DNA of 64,000 bases from VXRJ01 sp965246995 (GTDB taxonomy: Bacteria; Acidobacteriota; Vicinamibacteria; Vicinamibacterales; UBA8438): positions 3,410,001 to 3,474,000 of the forward strand of contig OZ252008.1 in NCBI GenBank assembly GCA_965246995.1. The letters run 5' to 3'. The number at the start of each line of letters is the position of its first letter. Within the stretch, counting starts at the first letter, position 1. The position numbers were made by a program, and so were the translations under genes. The notes under the pieces were generated by a model that ran no database searches, was not told where the DNA came from, and was given only the letters and a program-made list of their open reading frames with translations. Shown one piece after another: positions 1 to 9,149 of this stretch.

Positions 1-2105
1 CTCCCCGACTCCCCCACGGAATAGGGGCACCGATCGGTATCACCCCAGATCACGGTGACGTCGGCCAAATCCATCCCCATCGCCTCGGCCGCCAACTGGG
101 CCATGGCGGTCTTGGTCGCGGTGCCGATATCGGTCACCCCGATATGGAGAAACAGGCGTCCGCCCTCGAGGCGCAGGACCGCGCTACTGCGTCCGAGGCG
201 GGCCGCGAACATGCCGATCGCCATTCCCACGCCCCGTCTGAGCGGACCGGTCGGCGTTCCCGCCCGCCGCCACCGCGCCGACCAGCCGAATCGGTTCGCC
301 CCCTCGGTAACGCATTCGCGAAGCGCCCAACTGGTATAGGGCGTTTCATCGTTGAGGGCGCGCGTCAGGTTCCGGAGATGAAAGTCGACCGGGTCGATCG
401 CCAGCTCGTGGGCCACCTGATCCATGACCGATTCGATCCCCCAGACCCCCTGGGGATAGGCGGGGCCCCGGAAGTTCGCGGCGACGGTCATGTTGGTGTA
501 GACCGGCGAAACTTCGCGGTGAACGTTGGGACACCGAAACAGCTCAGTCCCGGCGATGCCGCCGCTGCTCTTGCGATGCGGGCCCATCCCGCTGAAGCCC
601 CGGAGCTGGATCGCCTGCAGCGTCCCGTCGCGGCTGGCCCCCACCCTGTAGTGCTGCACCGTCGGCCACCGGCCATGGACCCCGAGAAAGTCGTCCTTCC
701 GAGTCAGCTCCAGCTTGACCGGACGCCCCGCCTCCCGCGCAAGGAGCGCCGTCATGAGATCGGTGTCCTGACACTGATTCTTGTTGCCGAACCCACCGCC
801 CATGTACTCGCAGACCACCCGGACCTGCTCGGGAGGCAACTCGAGATCCCGCGCCACATCCGACCGGCAGTTCGAGATGCCCTGGGTCGGCGTCCACAGG
901 GTGAGCTCGTCGCCCGCCCAGCGCGCCACGGCGGAACGCGGCTCCATCTGCGCGTTGCTGTGGTGCTTGGAAACGTACGTCTCCTCGACCACCACGTCCG
1001 ATGCGGCGAAACCGGCGTCCACGCTACCGCGCTGATACGTCTCGGGCAACGCCTCGCCGTCGCGCCGACGTGAGAGATTCCCCCCCGGCTGGATCTCGAC
1101 CGCCCCGGGCTGGAGGGCTTCTTCCGGATCGAGGACGAAGTCGAGCGGCTCGTAGTTGACCTCAATTGCCTGGATCGCGGCCTCAGCCACGTGGCGGTCG
1201 ATGGCGGCCACGGCGGCGACGGGATCCCCGACGAAACGAACCGGATTGTTGAACAGGTAGCGCGGGTTCTGCTGATCGCCGGACCGCCAGATCGTGTCGC
1301 AGTTCTCTCGGGTCAACACCACGTAGACGCCCGGCATTTCCCGGGCCCGCCGGGTGTCGACGCCCGTGATGCGGGCATGCGGGTGCGGGCTCCGGAGAAC
1401 CCGCGCGTAGGCCATCCCCGGAAGCTTGATGTCACCGGTATAGCGCGCCGCGCCGGTGACCCGCTCGATCGCATCGATCCGGGGGCGGCTTTGGCCGACC
1501 ACGCTCATCGGATCCCGATCCGTCGCCCGTTCGGGCGAGCGGCCGAGGACCGCGGCGACGTAACGGTTGTAGTTCGAGCATCGGCAGATGTTGCCCGTCA
1601 TGCCCTGGCGGACTTCCTCCTCGGTGGGATTCGGTGTCGCCGAGACGACCGCCTTGGCCGCCATCAACTGACCGGACGTGCAGAATCCGCATTGCGGCCC
1701 ATCGCCGGCGACGAACGCCTCCTGGAGCGGATCCAGCCGATCGCCCTCGGTGAGCCCTTCGACCGTCGTCACGGCGCGGCCATCGGCCCAGACGGCGAGC
1801 TGACTGCACGAGTAGACGGGAGCGCCGTCGAGATGCACGGTGCACGCACCGCACTCGCCGCGGTCGCACCCGATCTTGGTCCCCGTGAGGTCGAGGTGGT
1901 CGCGGATCAGCTCGGCCAGCGTCCACCGGTCCTCGACGTCGACGGTACGCCGGACACCGTTGACGGTCAGGGTGATGGTGGTCCGAGGCGGCGAGTCGGC
2001 GGGGCTACCCTGGGCGACGAGCTGCGCCCGCGCGCCCGGGAGCGTCGTCGCCGCGGTGACGGCGGCGCTCGACTTGAGAAACGCCCGCCGCGAGACGGAT
2101 TTCAC
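1..2105 (-). CDS. Fused 2Fe-2S / molybdopterin hydroxylase (xanthine dehydrogenase family), partial
   Basis: About 701 residues are visible; the gene runs off the left edge, so its C-terminus is missing. The protein opens with a Tat signal (SRRAFLK at residues 5-11). A plant-type ferredoxin domain follows with C80, C85, C88 and C100, then a helical 2Fe-2S domain with C139, C142, C174 and C176. From about residue 190 it continues into the large molybdopterin-binding subunit (GGGFGNK-type motif). Small and large subunits are normally separate genes, so this is a fusion. No FAD subunit is seen, which suggests electrons leave to a cytochrome rather than NAD. I chose the GTG at 2105 because AGGAG lies 6 nt upstream; a second GTG sits at 2108. 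It is the last visible gene of a minus-strand redox operon, 9 nt after the preceding stop. The substrate cannot be told. Confidence 0.85.
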   Translation of the reverse strand, partial: MKSVSRRAFLKSSAAVTAATTLPGARAQLVAQGSPADSPPRTTITLTVNGVRRTVDVEDRWTLAELIRDHLDLTGTKIGCDRGECGACTVHLDGAPVYSCSQLAVWADGRAVTTVEGLTEGDRLDPLQEAFVAGDGPQCGFCTSGQLMAAKAVVSATPNPTEEEVRQGMTGNICRCSNYNRYVAAVLGRSPERATDRDPMSVVGQSRPRIDAIERVTGAARYTGDIKLPGMAYARVLRSPHPHARITGVDTRRAREMPGVYVVLTRENCDTIWRSGDQQNPRYLFNNPVRFVGDPVAAVAAIDRHVAEAAIQAIEVNYEPLDFVLDPEEALQPGAVEIQPGGNLSRRRDGEALPETYQRGSVDAGFAASDVVVEETYVSKHHSNAQMEPRSAVARWAGDELTLWTPTQGISNCRSDVARDLELPPEQVRVVCEYMGGGFGNKNQCQDTDLMTALLAREAGRPVKLELTRKDDFLGVHGRWPTVQHYRVGASRDGTLQAIQLRGFSGMGPHRKSSGGIAGTELFRCPNVHREVSPVYTNMTVAANFRGPAYPQGVWGIESVMDQVAHELAIDPVDFHLRNLTRALNDETPYTSWALRECVTEGANRFGWSARWRRAGTPTGPLRRGVGMAIGMFAARLGRSSAVLRLEGGRLFLHIGVTDIGTATKTAMAQLAAEAMGMDLADVTVIWGDTDRCPYSVGESG

Positions 2106-2114
2106 CACGGACTC

Positions 2115-3575
2115 CTAGTTCCCGGCCGCCTCCACCGCTTCTTCCAGATCGCTCAGCGGCAGGACTGCACCGTGGATCGGCACGAGGTGGTCGACGCGGA
2201 GGTTGCGGTCCTGGATGGCCTGGAGCAGCGCCGCCGCGGTCTCCGCAAACTCACCGCCGACCCCGGGGATGAACATGTCGGACTGGACCAGCATCCGCTC
2301 GGCCGGCAGATAGACGACAAGCACACCGTCGGCGTGAGGATTGTCCCCCATCCGGAAGATCTGCAGGGTTCTACGGCCTTCCCCCAGCTCGTAGACGTCG
2401 TCTCCGACTACCCCTTCCAGCATCAGCTCCGCCGGCTGCTGAGCCAGGTGATCGGCCACTATCGTGTGCGGCCGGGACGTGAGCTCTTGGAACAGGGCCC
2501 GGTTCGTCTCATGGGTGATCACGGTGAGCCCTTCCGCCACCGCCGCCCGAACGCCACCCGAGTGATCGAAGTGGTGATGGGTGTTGACGACATAGCGAAG
2601 CGGCGTGTCCGGCACCAGCTCGCGCGCCCGCGCGATGGCGGCCAGCGTTCGCGTGTCGTGCTGCGGCGCCTCCACCAGAACGGAGTACTCGGGGAACTCG
2701 ACCAGAACGCTGTGATGGGATTGCCCGGCGAGCAACCAGACGCCGTCGGCGAGTTCCTCGTCCGTCACGTTGGCGGTGGGCGGACCGGGCTCCGGGGCCG
2801 AGGCCACGTCGGCCGGGGCGGCGAGATCGCCGACATCGGCGTTGACCGTGTGACTGACCCGCAGGACGCGGGTAGGCTGGCCGTCGATCGTCCTCGTGAT
2901 CGCCTCAGGCAGCATCAATCCACCCGCGTCGGCGTAATCGCGAAACGTCGTCGCGGTCTCGACGTCACCCAGATTCGTGTTGTATGCCATCGACTCGATC
3001 GTCGCGACCTGCCGAGACTCCGGGTCGACGTGCAACGTAAGCTCGCTGCCGTCGGGCGTGGTGATGTCGACCACGTCATGCCCCGACTCCTGCCGCAGAT
3101 TGCTCACTGTCCCGGCCATCTCCTCCGCGGCCAGGACGACCTGAAGCAGCGTCAACGGATGATGGTAGTAGTCGGCGTGACGCTCTCTCGCGACCCTTGC
3201 GCCCACCCGCTGGGCACCATTCTGTCCGACGTTGAACGCCACATCCGCGTCCATTGCCGTGACCGCCGTATTCACATTGCCGGCAAAATTGGCGCTCGCA
3301 ATCTCCCATCGGATGCGGTGATTCTGGAGGTCGGCCTCGACCGTGTACGACTCGACCACCGCCGTCGGAAGACTTGCGTCGGGCGTCCGGTTCTGCCCCA
3401 CCCGGAAGTTCGTCCCGTTTCCCTCGATGCGCAGCGTGGCAACCCCTTCGACCGCCTCGACACCGCCGAGAGCATCGGCCGCGTCGTGAATCAGTTGCAT
3501 TTCCGGCGAGAGCTGCTCACAACCGGAAACCGCCACCGCGACTACGAACAGCCAGACCAGACGTCGCATCATCAT
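2115..3575 (-). CDS. Metallo-beta-lactamase-fold lipoprotein hydrolase
   Basis: The 486-residue protein starts with a lipoprotein signal and lipobox VSGC (C19), so it is probably anchored in a membrane facing the periplasm. Residues of about 25-260 form an uncharacterised N-terminal domain resembling outer-membrane lipoprotein sorting folds. Residues 270-486 are a metallo-beta-lactamase domain with the zinc motif HHHFDH at 333-338 and a late metal-ligand region, VPIHGAVLPL, near 470. Three ATGs occur at the start; the first (3575) is chosen because GGGAGGG lies 7 nt upstream. It is the third gene of the minus-strand operon, between the Tat-exported metallo-hydrolase and the molybdenum hydroxylase. 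The substrate is unknown; the fold supports hydrolase activity only in general terms. Confidence 0.8.
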   Translation of the reverse strand: MMMRRLVWLFVVAVAVSGCEQLSPEMQLIHDAADALGGVEAVEGVATLRIEGNGTNFRVGQNRTPDASLPTAVVESYTVEADLQNHRIRWEIASANFAGNVNTAVTAMDADVAFNVGQNGAQRVGARVARERHADYYHHPLTLLQVVLAAEEMAGTVSNLRQESGHDVVDITTPDGSELTLHVDPESRQVATIESMAYNTNLGDVETATTFRDYADAGGLMLPEAITRTIDGQPTRVLRVSHTVNADVGDLAAPADVASAPEPGPPTANVTDEELADGVWLLAGQSHHSVLVEFPEYSVLVEAPQHDTRTLAAIARARELVPDTPLRYVVNTHHHFDHSGGVRAAVAEGLTVITHETNRALFQELTSRPHTIVADHLAQQPAELMLEGVVGDDVYELGEGRRTLQIFRMGDNPHADGVLVVYLPAERMLVQSDMFIPGVGGEFAETAAALLQAIQDRNLRVDHLVPIHGAVLPLSDLEEAVEAAGN

Positions 3576-3632
3576 CGGTTCGCCCTCCCGTGGTTCCGGT
3601 CCGAACGTGCCGACGTGAGCGAATCAGTTCAC

Positions 3633-4529
3633 TCAGCCGGCGGTGATCTCTTCATATGCGGTTCCAATCGTGCGCGTCGGCTGGCCGGAGTACTCCGCGA
3701 AGCCCGGTAGCTGTTCGACCTGCGCGATCTCCTCGGCCGACTTGCCGGCGGCAATCCCCTGCTCGACGTACTCGAGAAGGGCCGTGAAGTAGTCGCGGAA
3801 TCCCGACAGCACGCTCTGGGAGCCGGTAAGCGGCGTCCCCGGCCCCGAGTGCCCGAAGATGTAGGTGGTGTCGCTGTCGTGATCCGCGACGATCTGCTCG
3901 AGGGTTGTGATCCAGTTGCGGATCGACGCGCCGCCAGGGCGGTCGACGAACGGGTGACGATGGTTGAACATCAGGTCGCCCATGTGAACGACATTGGCTC
4001 CCTCGAAGAAGATGACGCTGTCCCCGCCGGTGTGGCCCGGACCGTAGTGCCTGGCCGACACCTGCTCGCCACCGGCGTCGAGACTCCAGCTCTCGTCGAA
4101 GGTCTCGTCCGCATACGCCTGGGCCGCCCCGGTGTCCCGCTCGGCCGCCTGGCGCCTTTGCAACCTGGGTACGTTGGCGTGCGCCACGATCTGGTCGACC
4201 GACGGCCGAAGCGTCTGGTTCCCGGCGGTGTGGTCGCCATGATGGTGGGTGTTGACAAGGACATCGATCCGCCGGGAGGTGCGCTCCCCCAGGCCGTCGA
4301 GGAACATCTGGGCCGTATCCGCGAACTGGCTGTCCACGACCACGACGGCATCCGGATTGATGAGCCAACCCATCGTCCCGCCGCGGGCCGTGAAGATACC
4401 CACGTTCCCGCGCAGGGCGGTGAATTCGGGGGTCGCCGGCTGCTGCGCGAAGAGCGGGGCTCGATACAGCCAAGTCCCAACAACTCCGAATGTCGAGGTC
4501 GCGATGAACTCGCGGCGATTCCACTTCAT
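3633..4529 (-). CDS. Tat-exported metallo-beta-lactamase-fold hydrolase
   Basis: A 298-residue protein with a twin-arginine leader (NRREFIA at 4-10) and a hydrophobic stretch ending near AQQ at 28-30, so it is exported folded. HHHGDH at 95-100 is the zinc-binding signature of the metallo-beta-lactamase superfamily. I chose the ATG at 4529 because GGAGAGGAG lies just upstream; longer in-frame extensions look non-coding. It follows the PQQ-cytochrome gene by 28 nt on the same strand. Zinc metallo-hydrolases are known beside PQQ dehydrogenases as so-called quinoprotein relay proteins, which makes a role with that neighbour plausible, but no biochemical function can be assigned from sequence alone. 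Confidence 0.8.
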   Translation of the reverse strand: MKWNRREFIATSTFGVVGTWLYRAPLFAQQPATPEFTALRGNVGIFTARGGTMGWLINPDAVVVVDSQFADTAQMFLDGLGERTSRRIDVLVNTHHHGDHTAGNQTLRPSVDQIVAHANVPRLQRRQAAERDTGAAQAYADETFDESWSLDAGGEQVSARHYGPGHTGGDSVIFFEGANVVHMGDLMFNHRHPFVDRPGGASIRNWITTLEQIVADHDSDTTYIFGHSGPGTPLTGSQSVLSGFRDYFTALLEYVEQGIAAGKSAEEIAQVEQLPGFAEYSGQPTRTIGTAYEEITAG

Positions 4530-4557
4530 GTCGGTCTCCTCTCCGGAAGTGACGGTC

Positions 4558-6747
4558 CTATTCCGGCAACGCGAAGACGTACAGCGCGTTGCCTCCTTCC
4601 GGCTGATAGATCTCCGGGCTGAGTTTCGCCGTGAGACTTCGGAAGACGCCCCCCAGCGCGGCTGGGACGGCGATGAACTGCCGCCCGCCCGCCTCGTAGG
4701 TGATGGGGTACCCGTGCGCCGACGCCCCGAGACGCGTCTCCCAGAGCACGTCGCCCGTCTCGACGTCGAACGCGCGGTAGTAGCGGGCCCCGTCCCCGGC
4801 AAACACCAGTCCGCCCGCCGTCGTCAGCGCGGAGGTCAGGAACGGCGCTCGCTGTTCATGGCTCCACCGTTCCTCCATCGTCCGGACGTCGTAGGCGGCC
4901 AGCTTCCCGATGTTGCCATCACTGCCGGGCATCTCGAGCAGCTCGTAGCGGCCTGCCGTCCCGCCACCGCCCTCGATGAATTCCACCTCCCGGCCGGTGA
5001 GATGCATGCAGGCCTGGTGGAGCGGGATGACGAGCGCGCCGGCGCCCGGATGGTAGGCCGACGCCTGCCAGTTGTGGCCGCCAAGCAGGCTGGGACAGGT
5101 GAATACCCGCTCGCCGATCGCGATGTCGCGAATGTCCTCCCGGTAGGTGAGCTCGCCGGTGGTCCGGTCGATGGACTCGAAGACGTCCTGGTGCACCGTC
5201 TCCCGCAGGTCGACGAACGCGCCGGTCCGGCGGTCGAGCTTCCAGAGGATGCCGTCCTTCCCGATCGTGAACAGCCACTGCTCGCCGTCGGCGTCCACGA
5301 GGACGCGCTCGTAAACGATGTCGAGGTCGAGCGTCTCGCCGGGCGCATGCTGGAAGTACCACTCCACCTGCCCGGTGCGCGGGTTCAGGGCGAGCGTCGA
5401 ATTGGTGTAGAGCGCGTCCTGCCGGGTTGTCATCCCACGGCTCGCCGCCACCCACGGCTTCGCCTGCGCGGTGCCGATGTAGAACAGACCGAGATCCGCG
5501 TCGTAGCTCCCCGGGATCCACGCATCGCCGCCCGCGCGCAGATACGGCGGGGTGTCGCCCCATGACGCGTCGTTCGGATCCCCCGGGAGCGCGATGGTCG
5601 AGGTACGCCACAGCTCCTCCCCGCTGTCGGGGTCGTGTCCGGTGATGAAGCAGGTCTGCTCCGTGTAGCGCTGGCAGCCGTTGGTGCCGCTGATGAGAAC
5701 GCCGTTGGCGAGGACCGGACCGGCGTTCTGGCGGAAACCCTCCGCGTAGTCCGCCTTCACGGACCGCCACACCTCCTCGCCAGTCCGCGCGTCGAGGGCG
5801 ACGAGGGCCGCGTCCGCGGTGGCGAGGAACAGCTTGTCGCCATAGAGGGCCAGCGTGCGGGTGGGGCCTGACGTTACGTCCTCCGGCAGCCGCGCGCGGT
5901 ATACCCAGATGACGTCGCCGGTCGCCGCATCGATCGCCTGAACGACGTTCCCCGGATTGGCCAGGAACATCACGCCGTCATGCACCAGCGGCGTTGTCTG
6001 ATGGTTGCCCTGCCGGATCGCGATCGACCAGGCGAGCTTCAGATCGGCGACGTTCTCGCGCGTCACCTGATCGAGCGGGCTGTAGCCATGGCTGTTGCGG
6101 GTGCGCCGCCAGGTCAGCCAGTCGCCTGGCGGCGGGTCCGCCAATAGCGCGTCGGTCACCGGCGCCAGCGCATGCGGCACCTCCCGGTTGACGAACCGCG
6201 TCGACCGCCGCCGCGGACGCTCCCCCGCCTGCGCCGCGCGACGCGCCTCGGTGATGTCCGCCGCATCGCCGATCGTGACCCCCGCATCCGCGGTCAGGGT
6301 CGCCTCGCCCGGCACCGCGCCGTTCGACTCCAGCAGGTATGCCACCAGGCCAACGTAGGCCTGATCGCTGAGCGTGCCCGCTTGCCCGGGCGGCATCTCG
6401 TCGCGCAGGTAGGCGAACAGTTCGTCCGTCGTCCGTCCCGCCCAACTGTTCAGGAATTCCACGCCGGCCAGGGGCGGCGCATGCACCATCCCCTCCAGGG
6501 CCGCTCCGTGGCACTCTTCGCACTGCACCCCGTAGACGAACCAGCCGCCGGACGCCTGATCCGACGTGAACGATCCGTCGGCGCCCGGTTGCTGTTCGGC
6601 GTGAAGGACGATCTCCGGCGCACCGGCCCAGCCGGGCGTGAAGGTGGCGGCCGCAACCAGGGTGACGACGGCAAGTCCCGCGCCGAGCGCCACGAGGATC
6701 CGACGCGAACCCGATCCGTCAATACCGGTCGTCGCGCGATACGTCAT
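4558..6747 (-). CDS. Quinohemoprotein: cytochrome c plus PQQ beta-propeller dehydrogenase
   Basis: A 729-residue exported protein. An N-terminal membrane or signal segment (about residues 17-36) precedes a c-type cytochrome domain with CEECH at 76-80 and a probable methionine ligand in MPPGQAG. From about residue 205 a PQQ-type eight-bladed propeller follows, with repeated Trp-rich docking motifs such as AIDAATGDVIWVYRA. The order heme-then-propeller is the reverse of the classic quinohemoprotein alcohol dehydrogenases, where the cytochrome is C-terminal. Electrons would pass from the PQQ site to heme c and on to periplasmic carriers. It heads a minus-strand operon with two metallo-hydrolases and a molybdenum hydroxylase. 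The substrate, probably an alcohol, sugar or aldehyde, is not determined. Confidence 0.85.
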   Translation of the reverse strand: MTYRATTGIDGSGSRRILVALGAGLAVVTLVAAATFTPGWAGAPEIVLHAEQQPGADGSFTSDQASGGWFVYGVQCEECHGAALEGMVHAPPLAGVEFLNSWAGRTTDELFAYLRDEMPPGQAGTLSDQAYVGLVAYLLESNGAVPGEATLTADAGVTIGDAADITEARRAAQAGERPRRRSTRFVNREVPHALAPVTDALLADPPPGDWLTWRRTRNSHGYSPLDQVTRENVADLKLAWSIAIRQGNHQTTPLVHDGVMFLANPGNVVQAIDAATGDVIWVYRARLPEDVTSGPTRTLALYGDKLFLATADAALVALDARTGEEVWRSVKADYAEGFRQNAGPVLANGVLISGTNGCQRYTEQTCFITGHDPDSGEELWRTSTIALPGDPNDASWGDTPPYLRAGGDAWIPGSYDADLGLFYIGTAQAKPWVAASRGMTTRQDALYTNSTLALNPRTGQVEWYFQHAPGETLDLDIVYERVLVDADGEQWLFTIGKDGILWKLDRRTGAFVDLRETVHQDVFESIDRTTGELTYREDIRDIAIGERVFTCPSLLGGHNWQASAYHPGAGALVIPLHQACMHLTGREVEFIEGGGGTAGRYELLEMPGSDGNIGKLAAYDVRTMEERWSHEQRAPFLTSALTTAGGLVFAGDGARYYRAFDVETGDVLWETRLGASAHGYPITYEAGGRQFIAVPAALGGVFRSLTAKLSPEIYQPEGGNALYVFALPE

Positions 6748-6909
6748 GGCCGCTCCTCCCCTGCGCCATTCGATGACGCCTGCATGGCCGCAGTTGGCCC
6801 GTTATATCACCGTGTCCCGCTTTCCGTGTCCTTCTTTTGACATCTGCTGGGGCGTAACCCATCATCGGGAGATTCGAACGGCACCCGACATCCAGGATCC
6901 CCCAACGCT

Positions 6910-8646
6910 ATGAACGCCGGCTACACCAAGTTCACCATCTTCGCCTGCGCCATGTTCGCATCCTGGATCGTCGGTGCGACGGTCCCGCCCACCTGGCTCG
7001 TCGATCAGGTGACTCTCGACGTCCAGACCGACGACGACGGACGGCTCTACTACATGGTGGAGGGCGAACCCGCCTACTTCGAGCCGGTGCCGATCGCCGA
7101 GGCGCAAATCGATCCGGCGGTGGTGGATGGCTCGACCGACGTACCGCCGGTGACCGAGGAGTTCGTCGTGGCGACCGAGACGCGCGACGGGCGGACCGAG
7201 ACGGTCTACTACCAGTTCCGCGCGCAGCGGCACTGGGGCTACTTCTCGCTGCTGCCCGCCTTCGTCGCGGTGCTGCTCTGCTGGGTGACGCGCGAGCCGG
7301 TCACCTCGCTCGGCGCCGGCATCGTCGCCGGGGCGCTGGTGCTCGGCCAGTACGACATCACCGGCGAAGTGCTGATCCCGTCGCTCTCAACCACCAACGC
7401 GGCCGGGATACTGCTGCTGTACCTCTGGCTCCTCGGCGGGCTGATGGGCGTCTGGTCGCGCACCGGCGCGGCGCGGGCCTTCGCCGAGTTCATGACCCGG
7501 CGATTCGTCCGCGGCCCGAGAAGCGCCAAGCTGGTCGCCTGGATGCTCGGCATCGTCTTCTTCCAGGGTGGGACGGTCAGCACCGTCGTCGTCGGCACCA
7601 CCGTCAAGCCGATCGCCGACAAGCAGCGGATCAGCCACGAGGAGCTCGCCTACATCGTCGACTCCACCGCGTCACCCGTTGCATCGCAGCTCGCCTTCAA
7701 CGCGTGGCCCGGCTACGTGCAGGCGTTCATCTTCGTCTCCGGCGTCAGTTTCCTCGCGACCGAGGCGGACCGGATCGCCTTCTTCTTCCGGAGCGTCCCC
7801 TTCTGCTTCTACGCCATCTTCGCGGTGCTCGGCACGTTCCTCGTGAGCGTCGAGAAGCCGCTGTTTCTCGGGAAGCGCCTGCGCGCCGCGATGGAACGCA
7901 GCCGCGCGACCGGCCAGCTCGACGACGACGACGCCGAACCGCTCAGTGCGAAGGAGCTGCAGGGCGCCCAGGTGCCGGAGGGCTACACGCCCCACGTCCT
8001 CGAGTTCTTCCTGCCGCTCATCCTGTTGATCGGCGTCGCCGTCGGGACGTTCATCGCCTACGGCTCGCCCAACGTGCAGTGGGCGTTCGGCGGCGCGCTG
8101 CTGCTGGCCTCCGGCATGGCGCTTGCCAAGGGGATGGCGCTCAAGGACCTCATCGCGGGCTACCACGACGGCATCAAGGGCGTGGTCCTCGGCTCGGTCA
8201 TCCTGCTCCTCGCCATCACCATCGGCGGCATCAGCATCCAGACCGGCGGCGGTGTCTTCCTCGTCGATCAGCTCGGCGGGAACGTCCCCTACTTTCTGCT
8301 GCCGGTCATCCTCCAGGTGATGACCATGGTGATCGCCTTCTCCACCGGCACAAGCTGGGGCACCTACGCCGTCGCGTTCCCCCTCGCCATGCCGCTCGCC
8401 TGGGCCGTCGCCAACGGACAGGGCCTCTCGCACCCCGAGCTGTTCATGACCATCTGTTTCGCCGCCGTCATGGACGGCAGCGTCTTCGGCGATCAGTGCT
8501 CGCCCATCTCCGACACCACCGTCCTCAGCTCCGTCTGCACCGGCTGCGACCTGATGGATCACGTCAAGACGCAGATTCCGCAGGCGTCCATCGCCGCACT
8601 GCTGGCATCCATCTGCTGGACCGCGGTCGCGTTCTTCACGGCGTAG
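6910..8646 (+). CDS. nhaC: NhaC-family Na+/H+ antiporter-like transporter
   Basis: A 578-residue polytopic membrane protein. After a first membrane helix comes a soluble insertion of about 70 residues, then repeated hydrophobic segments from about residue 108 onward. The late motif VFGDQCSPISDTTVLSS is characteristic of NhaC antiporters, which exchange sodium for protons across the inner membrane. The N-terminal extracytoplasmic insertion makes it longer than typical NhaC (about 460-500 residues). It is transcribed alone, divergently from the quinohemoprotein operon across a 162-nt gap. Downstream lies a strong inverted repeat that may terminate transcription. The ion specificity is inferred from the family. 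Confidence 0.85.
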   Translation: MNAGYTKFTIFACAMFASWIVGATVPPTWLVDQVTLDVQTDDDGRLYYMVEGEPAYFEPVPIAEAQIDPAVVDGSTDVPPVTEEFVVATETRDGRTETVYYQFRAQRHWGYFSLLPAFVAVLLCWVTREPVTSLGAGIVAGALVLGQYDITGEVLIPSLSTTNAAGILLLYLWLLGGLMGVWSRTGAARAFAEFMTRRFVRGPRSAKLVAWMLGIVFFQGGTVSTVVVGTTVKPIADKQRISHEELAYIVDSTASPVASQLAFNAWPGYVQAFIFVSGVSFLATEADRIAFFFRSVPFCFYAIFAVLGTFLVSVEKPLFLGKRLRAAMERSRATGQLDDDDAEPLSAKELQGAQVPEGYTPHVLEFFLPLILLIGVAVGTFIAYGSPNVQWAFGGALLLASGMALAKGMALKDLIAGYHDGIKGVVLGSVILLLAITIGGISIQTGGGVFLVDQLGGNVPYFLLPVILQVMTMVIAFSTGTSWGTYAVAFPLAMPLAWAVANGQGLSHPELFMTICFAAVMDGSVFGDQCSPISDTTVLSSVCTGCDLMDHVKTQIPQASIAALLASICWTAVAFFTA

Positions 8647-8681
8647 TCCGCGGCGCGAGCGTTTTCATGGTGCGCCCGCAC

Positions 8682-8715
8682 CCATGGTGCGGCAGCGTCC
8701 ACGCCGGCACCATGG
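8682..8715. terminator. Inverted repeat between convergent genes, probable bidirectional terminator
   Basis: Perfect 9-bp arms CCATGGTGC (8682-8690) and GCACCATGG (8707-8715) enclose a 16-nt loop, and partial pairing extends inward. It sits 36 nt after the antiporter stop and before the convergently transcribed ribbon-helix-helix gene. There is no T-tract, so intrinsic termination is only a possibility. Confidence 0.45.
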
Positions 8716-8807
8716 CCACCCAGCGACGTCACGACGATGCGGCTTGGTGTCGGCTGCCGGAGCCTCGCCCGTCGAGAGAATCCGAGCATTGTGCGGACGC
8801 CACATCC

Positions 8808-9062
8808 CTACGTCGAGTGAACGTTGTCCTCTGACTCGATCCGCTGGACTGTCTCCGCGGCAACCACTTCCCGTCCATCGCAGACAAGAAGTCCGTTGCG
8901 TCGCTCCATGCCGTATGGTGGACTCCCGCGTTGGGAGTGCGCTCCCGGCAGCGAACGACGCAGGAGCTGGTTCACGGCTGCGCTGATGCTGCAGCCCTTG
9001 ACGTCGGCAAACGAAACAACCTCCGTGTAAGTGTCGGGGTCGAGATCCACAGTGAGCTTCAT
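8808..9062 (-). CDS. Ribbon-helix-helix protein, orphan VapB/CopG-like antitoxin
   Basis: An 84-residue protein. Its N-terminus (MKLTVDLDPDTYTEVVSFAD) fits a ribbon-helix-helix DNA-binding fold: a beta strand followed by two helices, as in VapB or CopG antitoxins. The C-terminal half has no recognised toxin-binding motif. Reading downstream on the minus strand in all frames I found no PIN or other toxin gene, so it is an orphan: either a solitary regulator or the survivor of a broken toxin-antitoxin pair. It is convergent with the antiporter gene and divergent from the macrodomain gene. Confidence 0.5.
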   Translation of the reverse strand: MKLTVDLDPDTYTEVVSFADVKGCSISAAVNQLLRRSLPGAHSQRGSPPYGMERRNGLLVCDGREVVAAETVQRIESEDNVHST

Positions 9063-9149
9063 ATCCCATGGTGGCGTCCCGGCGCGAAGGCGTCAAACCG
9101 GGCTCTTTCTCCGCCGGACGTATGATTCCGCGCGATAGCGGATACCTAA

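Noticed and set aside
1191..3710. Very long plus-strand open frame (839 codons) over the redox operon
   Set aside because: It is antisense to genes with clear domains (2Fe-2S/molybdopterin enzyme and metallo-hydrolase), is Arg/Gly/His-rich with no recognisable motif, and is a side effect of high GC at third positions.
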